A DNA stretch of 35,625 bases from Anammoximicrobium sp032229885 (lineage in GTDB: Bacteria > Planctomycetota > Planctomycetia > Pirellulales > Pirellulaceae): positions 1 to 35,625 of the forward strand of contig JAVYAJ010000140.1 of assembly GCA_032229885.1 (NCBI GenBank), given 5' to 3'. A model generated the notes under the pieces. The model was given only the letters and a program-made list of their open reading frames with translations. It was not told where the DNA came from and searched no databases. Of this stretch, positions 17,063 through 24,755 are shown in pieces (the stretch's first letter is position 1; every line of letters starts with the position of its first letter). Made by a program: the position numbers and the translations under genes.

Positions 17063-18763
17063 CTACGCCACGATCTCGCGTTTGCGCTGCAGATAATCCC
17101 AGACCACGTAGCGGTCCAGGTTGCGCCCGGCTGTGAAAAACACGCGTCCGCGCGTCGATTCCGCCAGTCGGTAGGCAAAGCGGATGTCCTCGGCGGACTG
17201 CGACCAACTGGGCACCAGGAAAATGTTGATCGTAATCCCCTCGCGGCGGCACAGGAGGCCCTCGCGCAGCGTCGCGTCTTCGGTCAGCGGATCGGGTGGA
17301 TACAGCAGATACAGCCACGAATCGTCGAAGTGCGCAGTCGGCAGCCCGTCCGTGATCAGAACGATCTGCCGGTTCGGCGTGTCCTGGGTGGTCAGGAAAC
17401 GACGCGCCAGCAGCAGGCCATGCTGGATGTTCGTGAAGTGTGGCGGAATCTGAAACTCGCTGACATCCTCTCGACTCATGTCGACCCGCAAGCGGACGAT
17501 CGGATCGAACAGCGTCACGGGCTTGGGCAGCAGCTCGATGATCTTGCCGCTCGGACAGGGCTTGGCAAAGGTGCCCATCTCGACGAAATGCAGATAATCG
17601 CCGGGATGCTCGCTGCGGACCAGGCCGTTCAGCGCCAGGCCCATGCGTTTGACGTTGATGTACTGGCCATCGTGGCGCATCGAGCCGCTCATATCCATCA
17701 CGACGACCGTGGCGCACTGGGGCGTGTTGCGGGTGTGATGGACGACGATGTCCTCGGCTCGCAGCCGTAGCGGCAGATCCGTCCCTCCGCGCAGCATGGC
17801 GTTGATCAACGATTGAGGGATGTCCATGTGGGCGATGCTGTCGCCGAATTCATAGGCCTTGGTCGCGGGCCGTTCGACCGCGCCCTCGCCGATGACCGGC
17901 CCTTGATGGCGGCCCGTCCGCGAGGCTTGCAGCTCGCCGAAGATCCGTTCCAGCAGCTTTGCTTGGAACAACTTGTACGCCTGCGGGGTCAGCCGGAACG
18001 CGCCCCGCTCGTTGGCCAGTCCCTGTCGTTCGGCCAACTCGCGCAGGTAGTTCTCGATCTGCTGACGCAGTTCCTGCAAGCGCTGGAGCTCGCCCGGCTC
18101 GGCGTACTCGGCCAGCGACTGCATATCGATCACGGCGATCTGCGCGGTCTGGCGCGCCTGCTCGAGCTGCTTTCGCAGCTCGTCGATCTTTTCGAGTTCT
18201 TCCTTGACCGCCAGGGCCTCGCTCACGGACAACGGCGTCCGGCCCGTGAAGTCGTATTTCGCGGCCAGTTCATCGACCTGGTACTTGTCTCCCAGCCGCT
18301 CCATCACGCCCAGCAGATCCCGGGCGAAGGTCGATCGGTCGTTGCCCACAGCAAACCAGAGCCGCTCCAATTCGTGCAGTTGCTCGTCCCGCACGGCCCG
18401 CGCAAAGCGTTCGCGGAACCTGCCGGGCACTTGCGCCGCGCCGGCCCGGCACTGGAAATCACGAGCGGCCGTCCGCCGGACCGTGTCGGTCTCGTACGTC
18501 GCCAGGATCTTGCGTTTGCGCTCGTCCAACATGGCGAGCAGGCCGTCGAGACTGGGCCCCAGGCCGGCGATCTGGCTCGGGTCCAGCCGGATGGCGCGAG
18601 CCAGTTCGTCGTCGGTCAGTTCGCGTCGGGATCCGAACATCAGCCAGTGTTCGAACGCGGTGGACACGATGTCGGGCGGCGGCTGCGTCGGGCTGGGAAA
18701 TTGCTTGGGGTCGTACCGTTGGTACGTGTGAATCACGCCGCCGATTTGCTGGTTGCCCGCCAT
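17063..18763 (-). CDS. VWA-domain protein with central coiled coil
   Basis: The C-terminal part of this 566-residue protein is a von Willebrand factor A domain with a complete-looking MIDAS, DMSGSM at 357-362, and QIVLITDGLPTAHF later. Before it lies a long helical part with a likely coiled coil at about 180-250 (ALAVKEELEKIDELRKQLEQ). There is no signal peptide, so it is probably cytoplasmic. Such proteins usually work with a MoxR-type AAA+ ATPase as metal-insertion or remodelling chaperones, but no ATPase gene is adjacent. The start at 18763 (MAGNQQIGGVIHTYQRYDP) looks conserved in character; the frame is open to 18835. The partner is not known. Confidence 0.85.
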   Translation of the reverse strand: MAGNQQIGGVIHTYQRYDPKQFPSPTQPPPDIVSTAFEHWLMFGSRRELTDDELARAIRLDPSQIAGLGPSLDGLLAMLDERKRKILATYETDTVRRTAARDFQCRAGAAQVPGRFRERFARAVRDEQLHELERLWFAVGNDRSTFARDLLGVMERLGDKYQVDELAAKYDFTGRTPLSVSEALAVKEELEKIDELRKQLEQARQTAQIAVIDMQSLAEYAEPGELQRLQELRQQIENYLRELAERQGLANERGAFRLTPQAYKLFQAKLLERIFGELQASRTGRHQGPVIGEGAVERPATKAYEFGDSIAHMDIPQSLINAMLRGGTDLPLRLRAEDIVVHHTRNTPQCATVVVMDMSGSMRHDGQYINVKRMGLALNGLVRSEHPGDYLHFVEMGTFAKPCPSGKIIELLPKPVTLFDPIVRLRVDMSREDVSEFQIPPHFTNIQHGLLLARRFLTTQDTPNRQIVLITDGLPTAHFDDSWLYLLYPPDPLTEDATLREGLLCRREGITINIFLVPSWSQSAEDIRFAYRLAESTRGRVFFTAGRNLDRYVVWDYLQRKREIVA

Positions 18764-18909
18764 GGACGCCGCTCCGCTGGACAAGGACGGACGCCACACG
18801 AACCGCCGCCGATCGCGCGGCCGCGCGTCGTCCATCCCCGATGACTACTATTGTACGACGCGGGCCGATCAGGACAAACACACCGAGACGCATCGCCGCA
18901 CCGTTGGCC

Positions 18910-18938
18910 GCGGCCGGCGTTCGCCGAACGCCGGCCGC
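18910..18938. repeat. Perfect 13-bp-stem hairpin in a divergent promoter region
   Basis: GCGGCCGGCGTTC and GAACGCCGGCCGC pair with a three-base loop. It lies between the divergent VWA and symporter genes, upstream of the candidate symporter promoter. It could be an operator, a dispersed repeat or a terminator of antisense RNA. Confidence 0.7.
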
Positions 18939-18984
18939 ACACCAAGCCACGCCCGTCGCGGCACACGGCGTGCGCCTACGACTG

Positions 18985-19014
18985 CTGGCATCGACCCGTC
19001 CAGCCCGATATGAT
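18985..19014 (+). promoter_or_regulatory. Candidate promoter of the symporter gene
   Basis: CTGGCA, 18 bp, then TATGAT gives a near-consensus pair about 50 bp before the ATG at 19066. It is a weak prediction by eye. Confidence 0.3.
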
Positions 19015-19065
19015 CGCGACACGACGGACGGACAGCGTTCATCCACCTCGACAGGAATCTGCGGC

Positions 19066-20763
19066 ATGGCTGGCAACGCGGCGCGCTTTACCGGGCTCGA
19101 TTGGGCCGTCTTGATCATCTACATCCTCGGGATCGTCGTCTTCGGCCTCTGGATCTCGCGCAGGACACGCTCGAGCGGCGGTTACTTTCTGGGCAATCGC
19201 CAGTTGCCGTGGTGGATCATGATGGGCCAGGCGTTCAGCACGGGCACCCATGCCGAAAACCCGGTGGCGCAGGCCGGGGCGACGTACAAGTTCGGCTTTG
19301 CCACGATCTGGTATCAGTGGAAGAACATGCTGATCACGCCGTTCTATTGGCTGATGGCGCCGTGGTATCGCCGGTGCGAGCGAACCACGATCGGCGAGAT
19401 GATGGAGGATCGGTATGGCCGCGGGATGGCCATGGTGTACACCATCTTTGCCATGTGTTTCTTCGTGTTCAACCAAGGCACGATGATGAAAGGGGCGGGC
19501 AAAGCGGTGTCGTACGCTGCCGGCGCCGAGACCATCTCGCCCAATCAGGTCGTGTTGATGATGGTGGCGGCGTTCGTGGTGTACAGTTTTTTCGGCGGGC
19601 TCGTCGCCGCGGCCTACGCCGACTTTATCCAAGGTTTTTTGATCATCGTGATGTCGTTCCTGCTGATCCCGCAGGGGCTGTGGGCGGTGGGTGGAATCGA
19701 CGGCCTGCGCACTGCGCTGCCCGACCATTTCTTCGACCTGTATAACGAATCGAGCGGGATCACGGGCTTTACGATCTTGATGCTGACACTGAACGGATTG
19801 ATCGGCATCACCGCCCAGCCGCACATCCTGACGATGAACGCGACGGGGCGCACCGAGCGGGCGGGCCGAGTCGGCCAGACGTACGGATCGATGGTCAAGC
19901 GGTTCTGCACGATCGGCTGGGCGTTCACGGGACTGATCGTCGCCGCGTTGATCATCCAACAAGACGCCCACCTGGCCGACCGCGAGAGCGCGTTCGGCTA
20001 CGCCTGCCTGCACCTGTTGAGCCCCGGGTTGACGGGCCTGATGGTCGCCTGCATCCTGGCGGCGAACATGTCGACCTGCTCGACCTTTATGGTCAACACG
20101 GGCGCACTGTTCACCAAAAATTTTTACGGGATTTACCTGCGTCCTCACGCCGGAGACGAGGAATACTTGCTGGTGGGTCGGCTGTCCGGTTTTGCGTTGA
20201 CCATGCTGGGCGTAGTGTTCGCGTTGCGTGTCGACCAGGTGCTCGATGCGTTCATGTTCAACGAGACACTGCCCGCGTTTCTGGGCATCGCCGTCCTGGG
20301 CGGCTTTCTGTGGCGGCGAGCGAATCGGTACGGCGCCCTCACGGCCGTGGCCGTGTCTTTGGCCGTGTACTATGCCATCAATTATCACCAGGCGGGCGAA
20401 CTGCGTTTGGTCTACGCGTGGCTCGCCGCGCCCTACGCCTGGGCTACGCTGGCCGGCGTCGTCACGTTCGTGGTGGTCAGCCTGATCACCCCTCCCGAAG
20501 ACCGATCGCGAATTGAACACTTCTTCGACAATATGCAGCGGTCGACCGACGACGAAACGCTGCCCGCGGGCCAGCCTAAGCCGTGGGCGGCCGACCGTGG
20601 CGAAGACTTGATCCTGCTGGATCTGCCGGGTTGGTTCACGCGGGCCCGATGGCGCAACTTCGGACGACGCTATCGCGAGGATCTGATCGGCTTTGGGCTC
20701 GCCTGGCTGACCGTCGGGCTGCTGGTCTTGTCCGCCTGGGGACTGATGCTGATCGTTCGATGA
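19066..20763 (+). CDS. Sodium:solute symporter (SSS family)
   Basis: This 565-residue inner-membrane protein should use the sodium gradient to import a small solute such as a sugar. It begins GLDWAVLIIYILGIVVFGLW and has about 13 hydrophobic segments. Family-like features are the YFLGNRQLPWW stretch after the first helix, GAGKAVSYAAG, FFGGLVAAAYADFIQGFLI and ILAANMSTCSTFMVN. A hydrophilic region at about 470-520 precedes the last helix. The ATG at 19066 starts just before the first helix; the longer open frame from 18841 would cross the 18910 hairpin and is unlikely. The substrate cannot be told. Confidence 0.93.
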   Translation: MAGNAARFTGLDWAVLIIYILGIVVFGLWISRRTRSSGGYFLGNRQLPWWIMMGQAFSTGTHAENPVAQAGATYKFGFATIWYQWKNMLITPFYWLMAPWYRRCERTTIGEMMEDRYGRGMAMVYTIFAMCFFVFNQGTMMKGAGKAVSYAAGAETISPNQVVLMMVAAFVVYSFFGGLVAAAYADFIQGFLIIVMSFLLIPQGLWAVGGIDGLRTALPDHFFDLYNESSGITGFTILMLTLNGLIGITAQPHILTMNATGRTERAGRVGQTYGSMVKRFCTIGWAFTGLIVAALIIQQDAHLADRESAFGYACLHLLSPGLTGLMVACILAANMSTCSTFMVNTGALFTKNFYGIYLRPHAGDEEYLLVGRLSGFALTMLGVVFALRVDQVLDAFMFNETLPAFLGIAVLGGFLWRRANRYGALTAVAVSLAVYYAINYHQAGELRLVYAWLAAPYAWATLAGVVTFVVVSLITPPEDRSRIEHFFDNMQRSTDDETLPAGQPKPWAADRGEDLILLDLPGWFTRARWRNFGRRYREDLIGFGLAWLTVGLLVLSAWGLMLIVR

Positions 20764-20777
20764 GCGCCTTCGGTCCC

Positions 20778-20794
20778 CGCCGCCAACAGCGGCG
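20778..20794. terminator. Candidate hairpin after the symporter
   Basis: CGCCGC and GCGGCG pair over a five-base loop, 14 bp after the stop. There is no T-tract. Confidence 0.3.
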
Positions 20795-20927
20795 CGATCC
20801 GTCAGGCCGAGGCGCAAGCTTTGGGGGGGGCCGGGCTGGCGCGGTTGAAAACTTGGTCTTGACACGTCGTGCGGGTGATGGTTGATCGGATCGTTTTTGT
20901 TGCGCAGTTGCACGATCGGGCCGTGGC

Positions 20928-21081
20928 GGCACGCCCAGTCCCCAAACCAGCCATTAGGGTGGCACGTCCCTGAGGCACGAAGGGCGTGCCGGGTTGGCGC
21001 GCGGCCCTGCCACCAGCGGTTCTGCTCATCCAGCGCCCAACGCCATCTCGCCACGCCCATCGCGATCGCTCTGGGCGTGCC
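20928..21081. repeat. Inverted repeat GGCACGCCCAG ... CTGGGCGTGCC with inner copy
   Basis: Perfect 11-bp arms lie at 20928-20938 and 21071-21081. Between them is a further related palindrome (GGCACGTCC ... GGGCGTGCC, about 20958-20989). No gene is recognised from 20764 to about 21150. Confidence 0.65.
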
Positions 21082-21149
21082 AGCCTGAAGCCCGCAACGG
21101 CGGCCAACTCGTGAGCCCAGGGCACAGCGCTGGCCAGCGGATCAACGAG

Positions 21150-21320
21150 CGATTCGCGACACGCCTGCTGGTCGGCGGCTACGACATTCCGGATGGTTCA
21201 AGAACTCGTGGGCCACCAGGACATTCGTACCACGATGATTTACGCCCATGTTTTGAACCGAGGTGGGGGGCAGTTCGTAGCCTCGCCGACATTTTGGCTC
21301 GCCGGTTTGATGAGCGTTAG
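21150..21320 (+). pseudogene. C-terminal remnant of an integron-type tyrosine recombinase
   Basis: Three frames together give the end of a tyrosine recombinase. RFATRLLVGGYDI occupies 21150-21188. After one extra base at 21189 comes RMVQELVGHQDIRTTMIYAHVLNRGG. After a second shift in the G-run 21265-21270 comes AVRSLADILARRFDER, with TAG at 21318-21320. HQD and the Y of TMIYAHVLNRGG hold the conserved histidine and the catalytic tyrosine. The THVLNRGG-like ending is typical of integron integrases. All of the protein before RFATR is missing. Two frameshifts and truncation make it a dead relic, lying just before the restriction-modification pair. Confidence 0.75.
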
Positions 21321-21322
21321 GC
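21316..21322 (+). other. Integron-core-like heptamer GTTAGGC
   Basis: GTTAGGC fits the GTTRRRY crossover core of attI/attC sites and overlaps the stop of the integrase remnant. An opposite-facing GCCTAAC lies at 21469-21475. A full attC fold is not evident, so this may be chance. Confidence 0.3.
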
Positions 21323-21327
21323 TGAAA

Positions 21328-21416
21328 CAGCCTATCACACACAAACTCGCGTGACCGATGCGTAAGAAATGATTACAATGCGACTTATGACACAACAACA
21401 CCTGCGTGATAGGCTG
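21328..21416. repeat. 11-bp inverted repeat CAGCCTATCAC ... GTGATAGGCTG
   Basis: Perfect arms at 21328-21338 and 21406-21416 are separated by 67 bp. The left arm also forms a small hairpin with the preceding AGGCTG (21319-21333). It lies between the integrase remnant and the restriction gene. Confidence 0.65.
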
Positions 21417-21548
21417 CAAACATGCGGCCTACAGCTAATACGATGATCATTCTATAACCAAGTTCGGCGCCTAACCAGACGCCCTCCGCGATGCGACGTA
21501 CGCCGCAAGTTGCTCCTCGTCGCCCAGCATGCCGCTTTCGTCGCCTTT

Positions 21549-21557
21549 TGCTACAAT
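21549..21557 (+). promoter_or_regulatory. Extended -10 box (TGCTACAAT) just before the restriction gene
   Basis: TG-N-TACAAT ends eight bases before the ATG at 21565. Transcription would start at or next to the start codon, which implies a leaderless mRNA. No Shine-Dalgarno sequence is seen, in agreement. Confidence 0.4.
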
Positions 21558-21564
21558 CGCTGTC

Positions 21565-22497
21565 ATGGCAAAGAAATCTCGAAAACGCGACCCTGAGCCG
21601 GAGAAACGAACGCCACCCCACCCGTTGGCGGAAGTCTTTGGATTCCCGTTCGACAATCATTCCGACCTTGCCACGCGACACCGCAGCAAACGGCTTTGTC
21701 CGTTCAACAACAAGGTCCCTAACTGCACTAAGGACAAGGCTAACGATCCGCTGGGCACATGCAGCATTTTTGACGGCATTGACGTCACGATTACCTGCCC
21801 CATTCGATTCCGACAAAACTGGATCATTGCCGACGATGCCGCAGACTTCTTCTTTCCAAAGAACGCTCAGTGGACGTCATTGACCGAAGTTCGCTTGAAG
21901 GACAAGAACGGCGGATCCGCAGGAAACATCGACATCGTTCTTGTGTCTTACGATGAGCGCGGGCGGATCATTGATTTCGGTGCGATTGAGGTGCAAGCGG
22001 TCTACATTTCCGGCAACGTCCGACGACCGTTTGAACGCTTCATGCAGTCACCGGAAGCCAGCGCCCGAATGGATTGGCGATCAGAAATAAATTATCCAAA
22101 TCCTGATTATCTTTCATCGTCTCGGAAGCGGCTCGCACCACAACTGCTTTACAAGGGAGGCGTAATCAATGCGTGGCGGAAGAAGTCCGCCGTTGCGATC
22201 AATGCTGGCTTCTTTCGCACACTGCCAAAACTCAAGCAGGTATCTCAAGACAAGGCAGAAGTCGCTTGGCTGATTTACGAGCTGATTTACGATTCCGCCT
22301 CGTCAACTTATCAACTGACGCGAACGGAAACGGTGTACACCAAGTTCAATGCAGCGTTGTCCACGATCACCAAGTCTGAGCCTGGCGATGTCAATGACTT
22401 CGTGGCGATCCTGCAGGATAAGCTCGCCGAGCAGCTTGAAGAGAACAACCCGCCTGATGCTCCAACTTTGGATCAGATTGTTGGAGGCCAGGAATGA
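21565..22497 (+). CDS. NotI-family type II restriction endonuclease
   Basis: This 310-residue protein should cut DNA at a specific site. It has the NotI-family layout. An N-terminal metal-binding region has exactly four visible cysteines, C45 (LCPFNN), C54 (NCTKDKAN), C66 (GTCSIF) and C78 (ITCPI), matching the iron-binding Cys4 site known in NotI. A PD-(D/E)XK-type core follows, with D123 in NIDIVL and E142/Q144 in IEVQAVY, plus E108. It is shorter than NotI itself. The ATG at 21565 follows an extended -10 box; an in-frame ATG at 21529 is less likely. Its stop overlaps the methyltransferase start as ATGA. GC is visibly lower than in neighbouring genes, suggesting transfer. Specificity is probably not that of NotI (see findings). 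Confidence 0.88.
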   Translation: MAKKSRKRDPEPEKRTPPHPLAEVFGFPFDNHSDLATRHRSKRLCPFNNKVPNCTKDKANDPLGTCSIFDGIDVTITCPIRFRQNWIIADDAADFFFPKNAQWTSLTEVRLKDKNGGSAGNIDIVLVSYDERGRIIDFGAIEVQAVYISGNVRRPFERFMQSPEASARMDWRSEINYPNPDYLSSSRKRLAPQLLYKGGVINAWRKKSAVAINAGFFRTLPKLKQVSQDKAEVAWLIYELIYDSASSTYQLTRTETVYTKFNAALSTITKSEPGDVNDFVAILQDKLAEQLEENNPPDAPTLDQIVGGQE

Positions 22498-23387
22498 CCA
22501 GAAGACGTATCGTCAACGTAGCGTCCGTCCCGAAACGCAGCCCATTTAGGTATCCAGGCGGAAAGACTTGGCTAGTTCCCGAAATACGGAAATGGATGCG
22601 TAGTCTCACTTTTCGCACGGAGCTTTTTGTTGAACCATTTGCGGGCGGCGGCATCGTCTCGCTAACGGTTGCTTTCGAGGGATTCGCCGATCATGTCATT
22701 CTTGTGGAACTTGATCCCGACGTTGCCGCCGTCTGGAAGGCCATTACCGGCCCAAACTTTCAAGACCTCAGCGATCGAATCTGTCGATTCGATGTCACCA
22801 GAGAAAACGTGCAACGAGCGCTTTCAGAGACGTCCACGAAGATTGATGACGTTGCGTTTCGTACGATCCTAAAGAATCGAATGTATCACGGCGGAATCTT
22901 GGCTCCCGGTTCAAGCCTGATTAAACATGGTGAACATGGTAAAGGTCTTCGTTCACGCTGGTATCCCAAAACTCTGGCAGACCGGATTAACGCGATTGGT
23001 GCTATTCGGGATCGGTTTTCCGTCATAGAAGGCGATGGCATCGCGCAAATCCGCAAACATCATAGAAAACGGAAGGCTGTCTTTTTCATCGACCCACCGT
23101 ACACTGCCGATGGCAAGAAGGCTGGCAAACGCCTGTATCTCCACAATGAACTAGAGCACACGGACCTTTTTGACGCTACAAAGACGATTAAGGGCGACTT
23201 TTTGATGACCTACGATGATGCTGAGGGCGTTCGCAAATTGGCCCGAGACCATGGGTTTAACGTTGAGCTTGTCGCAATGAAGAATACACACCACGCGAAG
23301 ATGACTGAACTATTGATTGGTAAAGATTTGGCATGGGTTCATTCAGCGTCGAGCGGTCACGTCCAACAGGAATTCGCATTTGACTGA
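22494..23387 (+). CDS. D12-class (Dam-like) DNA adenine methyltransferase
   Basis: This 297-residue enzyme should place N6-methyladenine in the recognition site of the partner nuclease and so protect the host. It has FRYPGGKTWL at 18-27, the SAM-binding FVEPFAGGG at 45-53, the acidic VELDPDV near 71-77 and the catalytic DPPY at 200-203, in the order typical of D12-class enzymes. It overlaps the endonuclease gene by 4 bp (ATGA), so translation is probably coupled. GC is lower than in neighbours, as for the nuclease. The coding frame appears intact. Confidence 0.92.
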   Translation: MTRRRIVNVASVPKRSPFRYPGGKTWLVPEIRKWMRSLTFRTELFVEPFAGGGIVSLTVAFEGFADHVILVELDPDVAAVWKAITGPNFQDLSDRICRFDVTRENVQRALSETSTKIDDVAFRTILKNRMYHGGILAPGSSLIKHGEHGKGLRSRWYPKTLADRINAIGAIRDRFSVIEGDGIAQIRKHHRKRKAVFFIDPPYTADGKKAGKRLYLHNELEHTDLFDATKTIKGDFLMTYDDAEGVRKLARDHGFNVELVAMKNTHHAKMTELLIGKDLAWVHSASSGHVQQEFAFD

Positions 23388-23421
23388 ATCCAACATGTTT
23401 TGCCGACGGGAGATTCAAGCG

Positions 23422-24543
23422 ATGAGACAGAGTGCGGGCCAACGGACGCCACGGTCGGTGTGGTACGGTGCAATGGTGTTTCGGCTGACAGTCGTGGCGA
23501 TGCTTGCCGCGGTCGGCGGCATGGCTGCGCGGGCCGCGGAAAAAAGCACCCAGGTGTGGACGGATCCTGACGATCCGACGCTGCCGATCGACTTTGCGAT
23601 CCAGGGTGAATACGTCGGTCAGATCGATGGCCGCGACGCCCTCGGGTGCCAGGTGATCGCGCTCGGGCAGGGCGCGTTCCAAGCCGTGTTGCTGCCCGGC
23701 GGACTGCCCGGCGCAGGCTGGGATGGCCAGCACAAGATCTTGCTGGCGGGGCGTCTGCAGGACGCTCGGGCGACGTTTGGGCCGGCCGAAGGCCCGCATC
23801 AGTATCTGGCCAAAAACCCGGACGAGTTTTCCGCGACTCGACAGTTCCCGCCGCCGGGTCAGAAACCCTACACGGCCGTGGCGAATGGCCGGACGCTCAA
23901 GGGCGAGTCCGACGAGGGTCGGCCATTTACCCTAGAAAAAATCGTGCGCCGCAGCCCCACCGAGGGCGCAGCACCGCCCGCCGGAGCGACCGTTCTGTTC
24001 GATGGCAGCAATACGGACGCCTGGAACGGCGGCCGCTTGGACTCGGCGACGCATCTACTGAACACCGACGGCCGAGACATCCTCAGCAAGCAGAAGTTTC
24101 AGAACTTTACGGTTCACCTCGAGTTCCTTCTGCCGTACCGCCCCGAGGCGCGCGGCCAAGGGCGCGGCAACAGCGGCTTTTACCTGGTGGATCATTACGA
24201 AGTCCAAATCCTCGATTCGTTCGGCCTGGACGGTGTGAACAACGAATGCGGCGGCGTCTACACCAAGGCAGATCCGCGGGTGAACATGTGCGGCCCGCCG
24301 CTGACTTGGCAGACTTATGACGCCGAGTTCACGAACGCGGTGCGAGACGCCGACGGCAACAAGGTGTCCGACGCCCGACTGACATTGCGACATAACGGCG
24401 TGATCGTCCACGAGAACTTGGAGATCAACGGGCCGACCGGCGGGCATCGCAACGAGCCGGAAGGCACGCCGGGCTCGCTCAAACTGCAAGGACACGGCAA
24501 CCCGCTACAGTTTCGCAATATCTGGATCGTGCCCCAGCCGTAA
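23422..24543 (+). CDS. Exported DUF1080 (3-keto-disaccharide hydrolase) domain protein
   Basis: This 373-residue protein has an N-terminal signal (GAMVFRLTVVAMLAAVGGMAA, about 16-36, cleavage near ARA-AE). The DUF1080 domain (PF06439, a concanavalin-like jelly roll) covers about 185-372: ATVLFDGSNTDAWN, NFTVHLEFLLPY, GNSGFYLVDHYEVQILDSF and the end LQFRNIWIVPQ. Some members hydrolyse 3-keto-glycosides; others have unknown roles. The region 40-180 is less conserved. I chose the ATG at 23422 because GGGAG lies about nine bases upstream and the signal peptide follows. It is convergent with the AsmA-like gene. Confidence 0.88.
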   Translation: MRQSAGQRTPRSVWYGAMVFRLTVVAMLAAVGGMAARAAEKSTQVWTDPDDPTLPIDFAIQGEYVGQIDGRDALGCQVIALGQGAFQAVLLPGGLPGAGWDGQHKILLAGRLQDARATFGPAEGPHQYLAKNPDEFSATRQFPPPGQKPYTAVANGRTLKGESDEGRPFTLEKIVRRSPTEGAAPPAGATVLFDGSNTDAWNGGRLDSATHLLNTDGRDILSKQKFQNFTVHLEFLLPYRPEARGQGRGNSGFYLVDHYEVQILDSFGLDGVNNECGGVYTKADPRVNMCGPPLTWQTYDAEFTNAVRDADGNKVSDARLTLRHNGVIVHENLEINGPTGGHRNEPEGTPGSLKLQGHGNPLQFRNIWIVPQP

Positions 24544-24755
24544 GTGGATTCAAACCGCGGCGACCACATCTCGACGGGAAAATCGCGCGCCGAAGTCGCT
24601 CGCGCGCGGCGCCGAGTCTGCGTCCAAATGGCCCGCGGACGGGCGACAGCTTGCATGGCTGACCGTTCGCTTGGGCTCGCCGGCGGTCGGCCCATCGCGC
24701 GGATCCAAGGTTGGCGAACGTTTGGCGGCGACGCAGGGCTGGCGAGCGTTTCAAG

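Noticed and set aside
19039..21060. A 673-residue open frame opposite the symporter gene
   Set aside because: Highly basic and polar with no domain; the plus strand encodes a clear membrane transporter.
21316..21475. A complete attC site formed by GTTAGGC and GCCTAAC
   Set aside because: The two cores are in the order opposite to an attC (which runs RYYYAAC to GTTRRRY), and no long imperfect palindrome joins them; only the core similarity is kept as a weak note.
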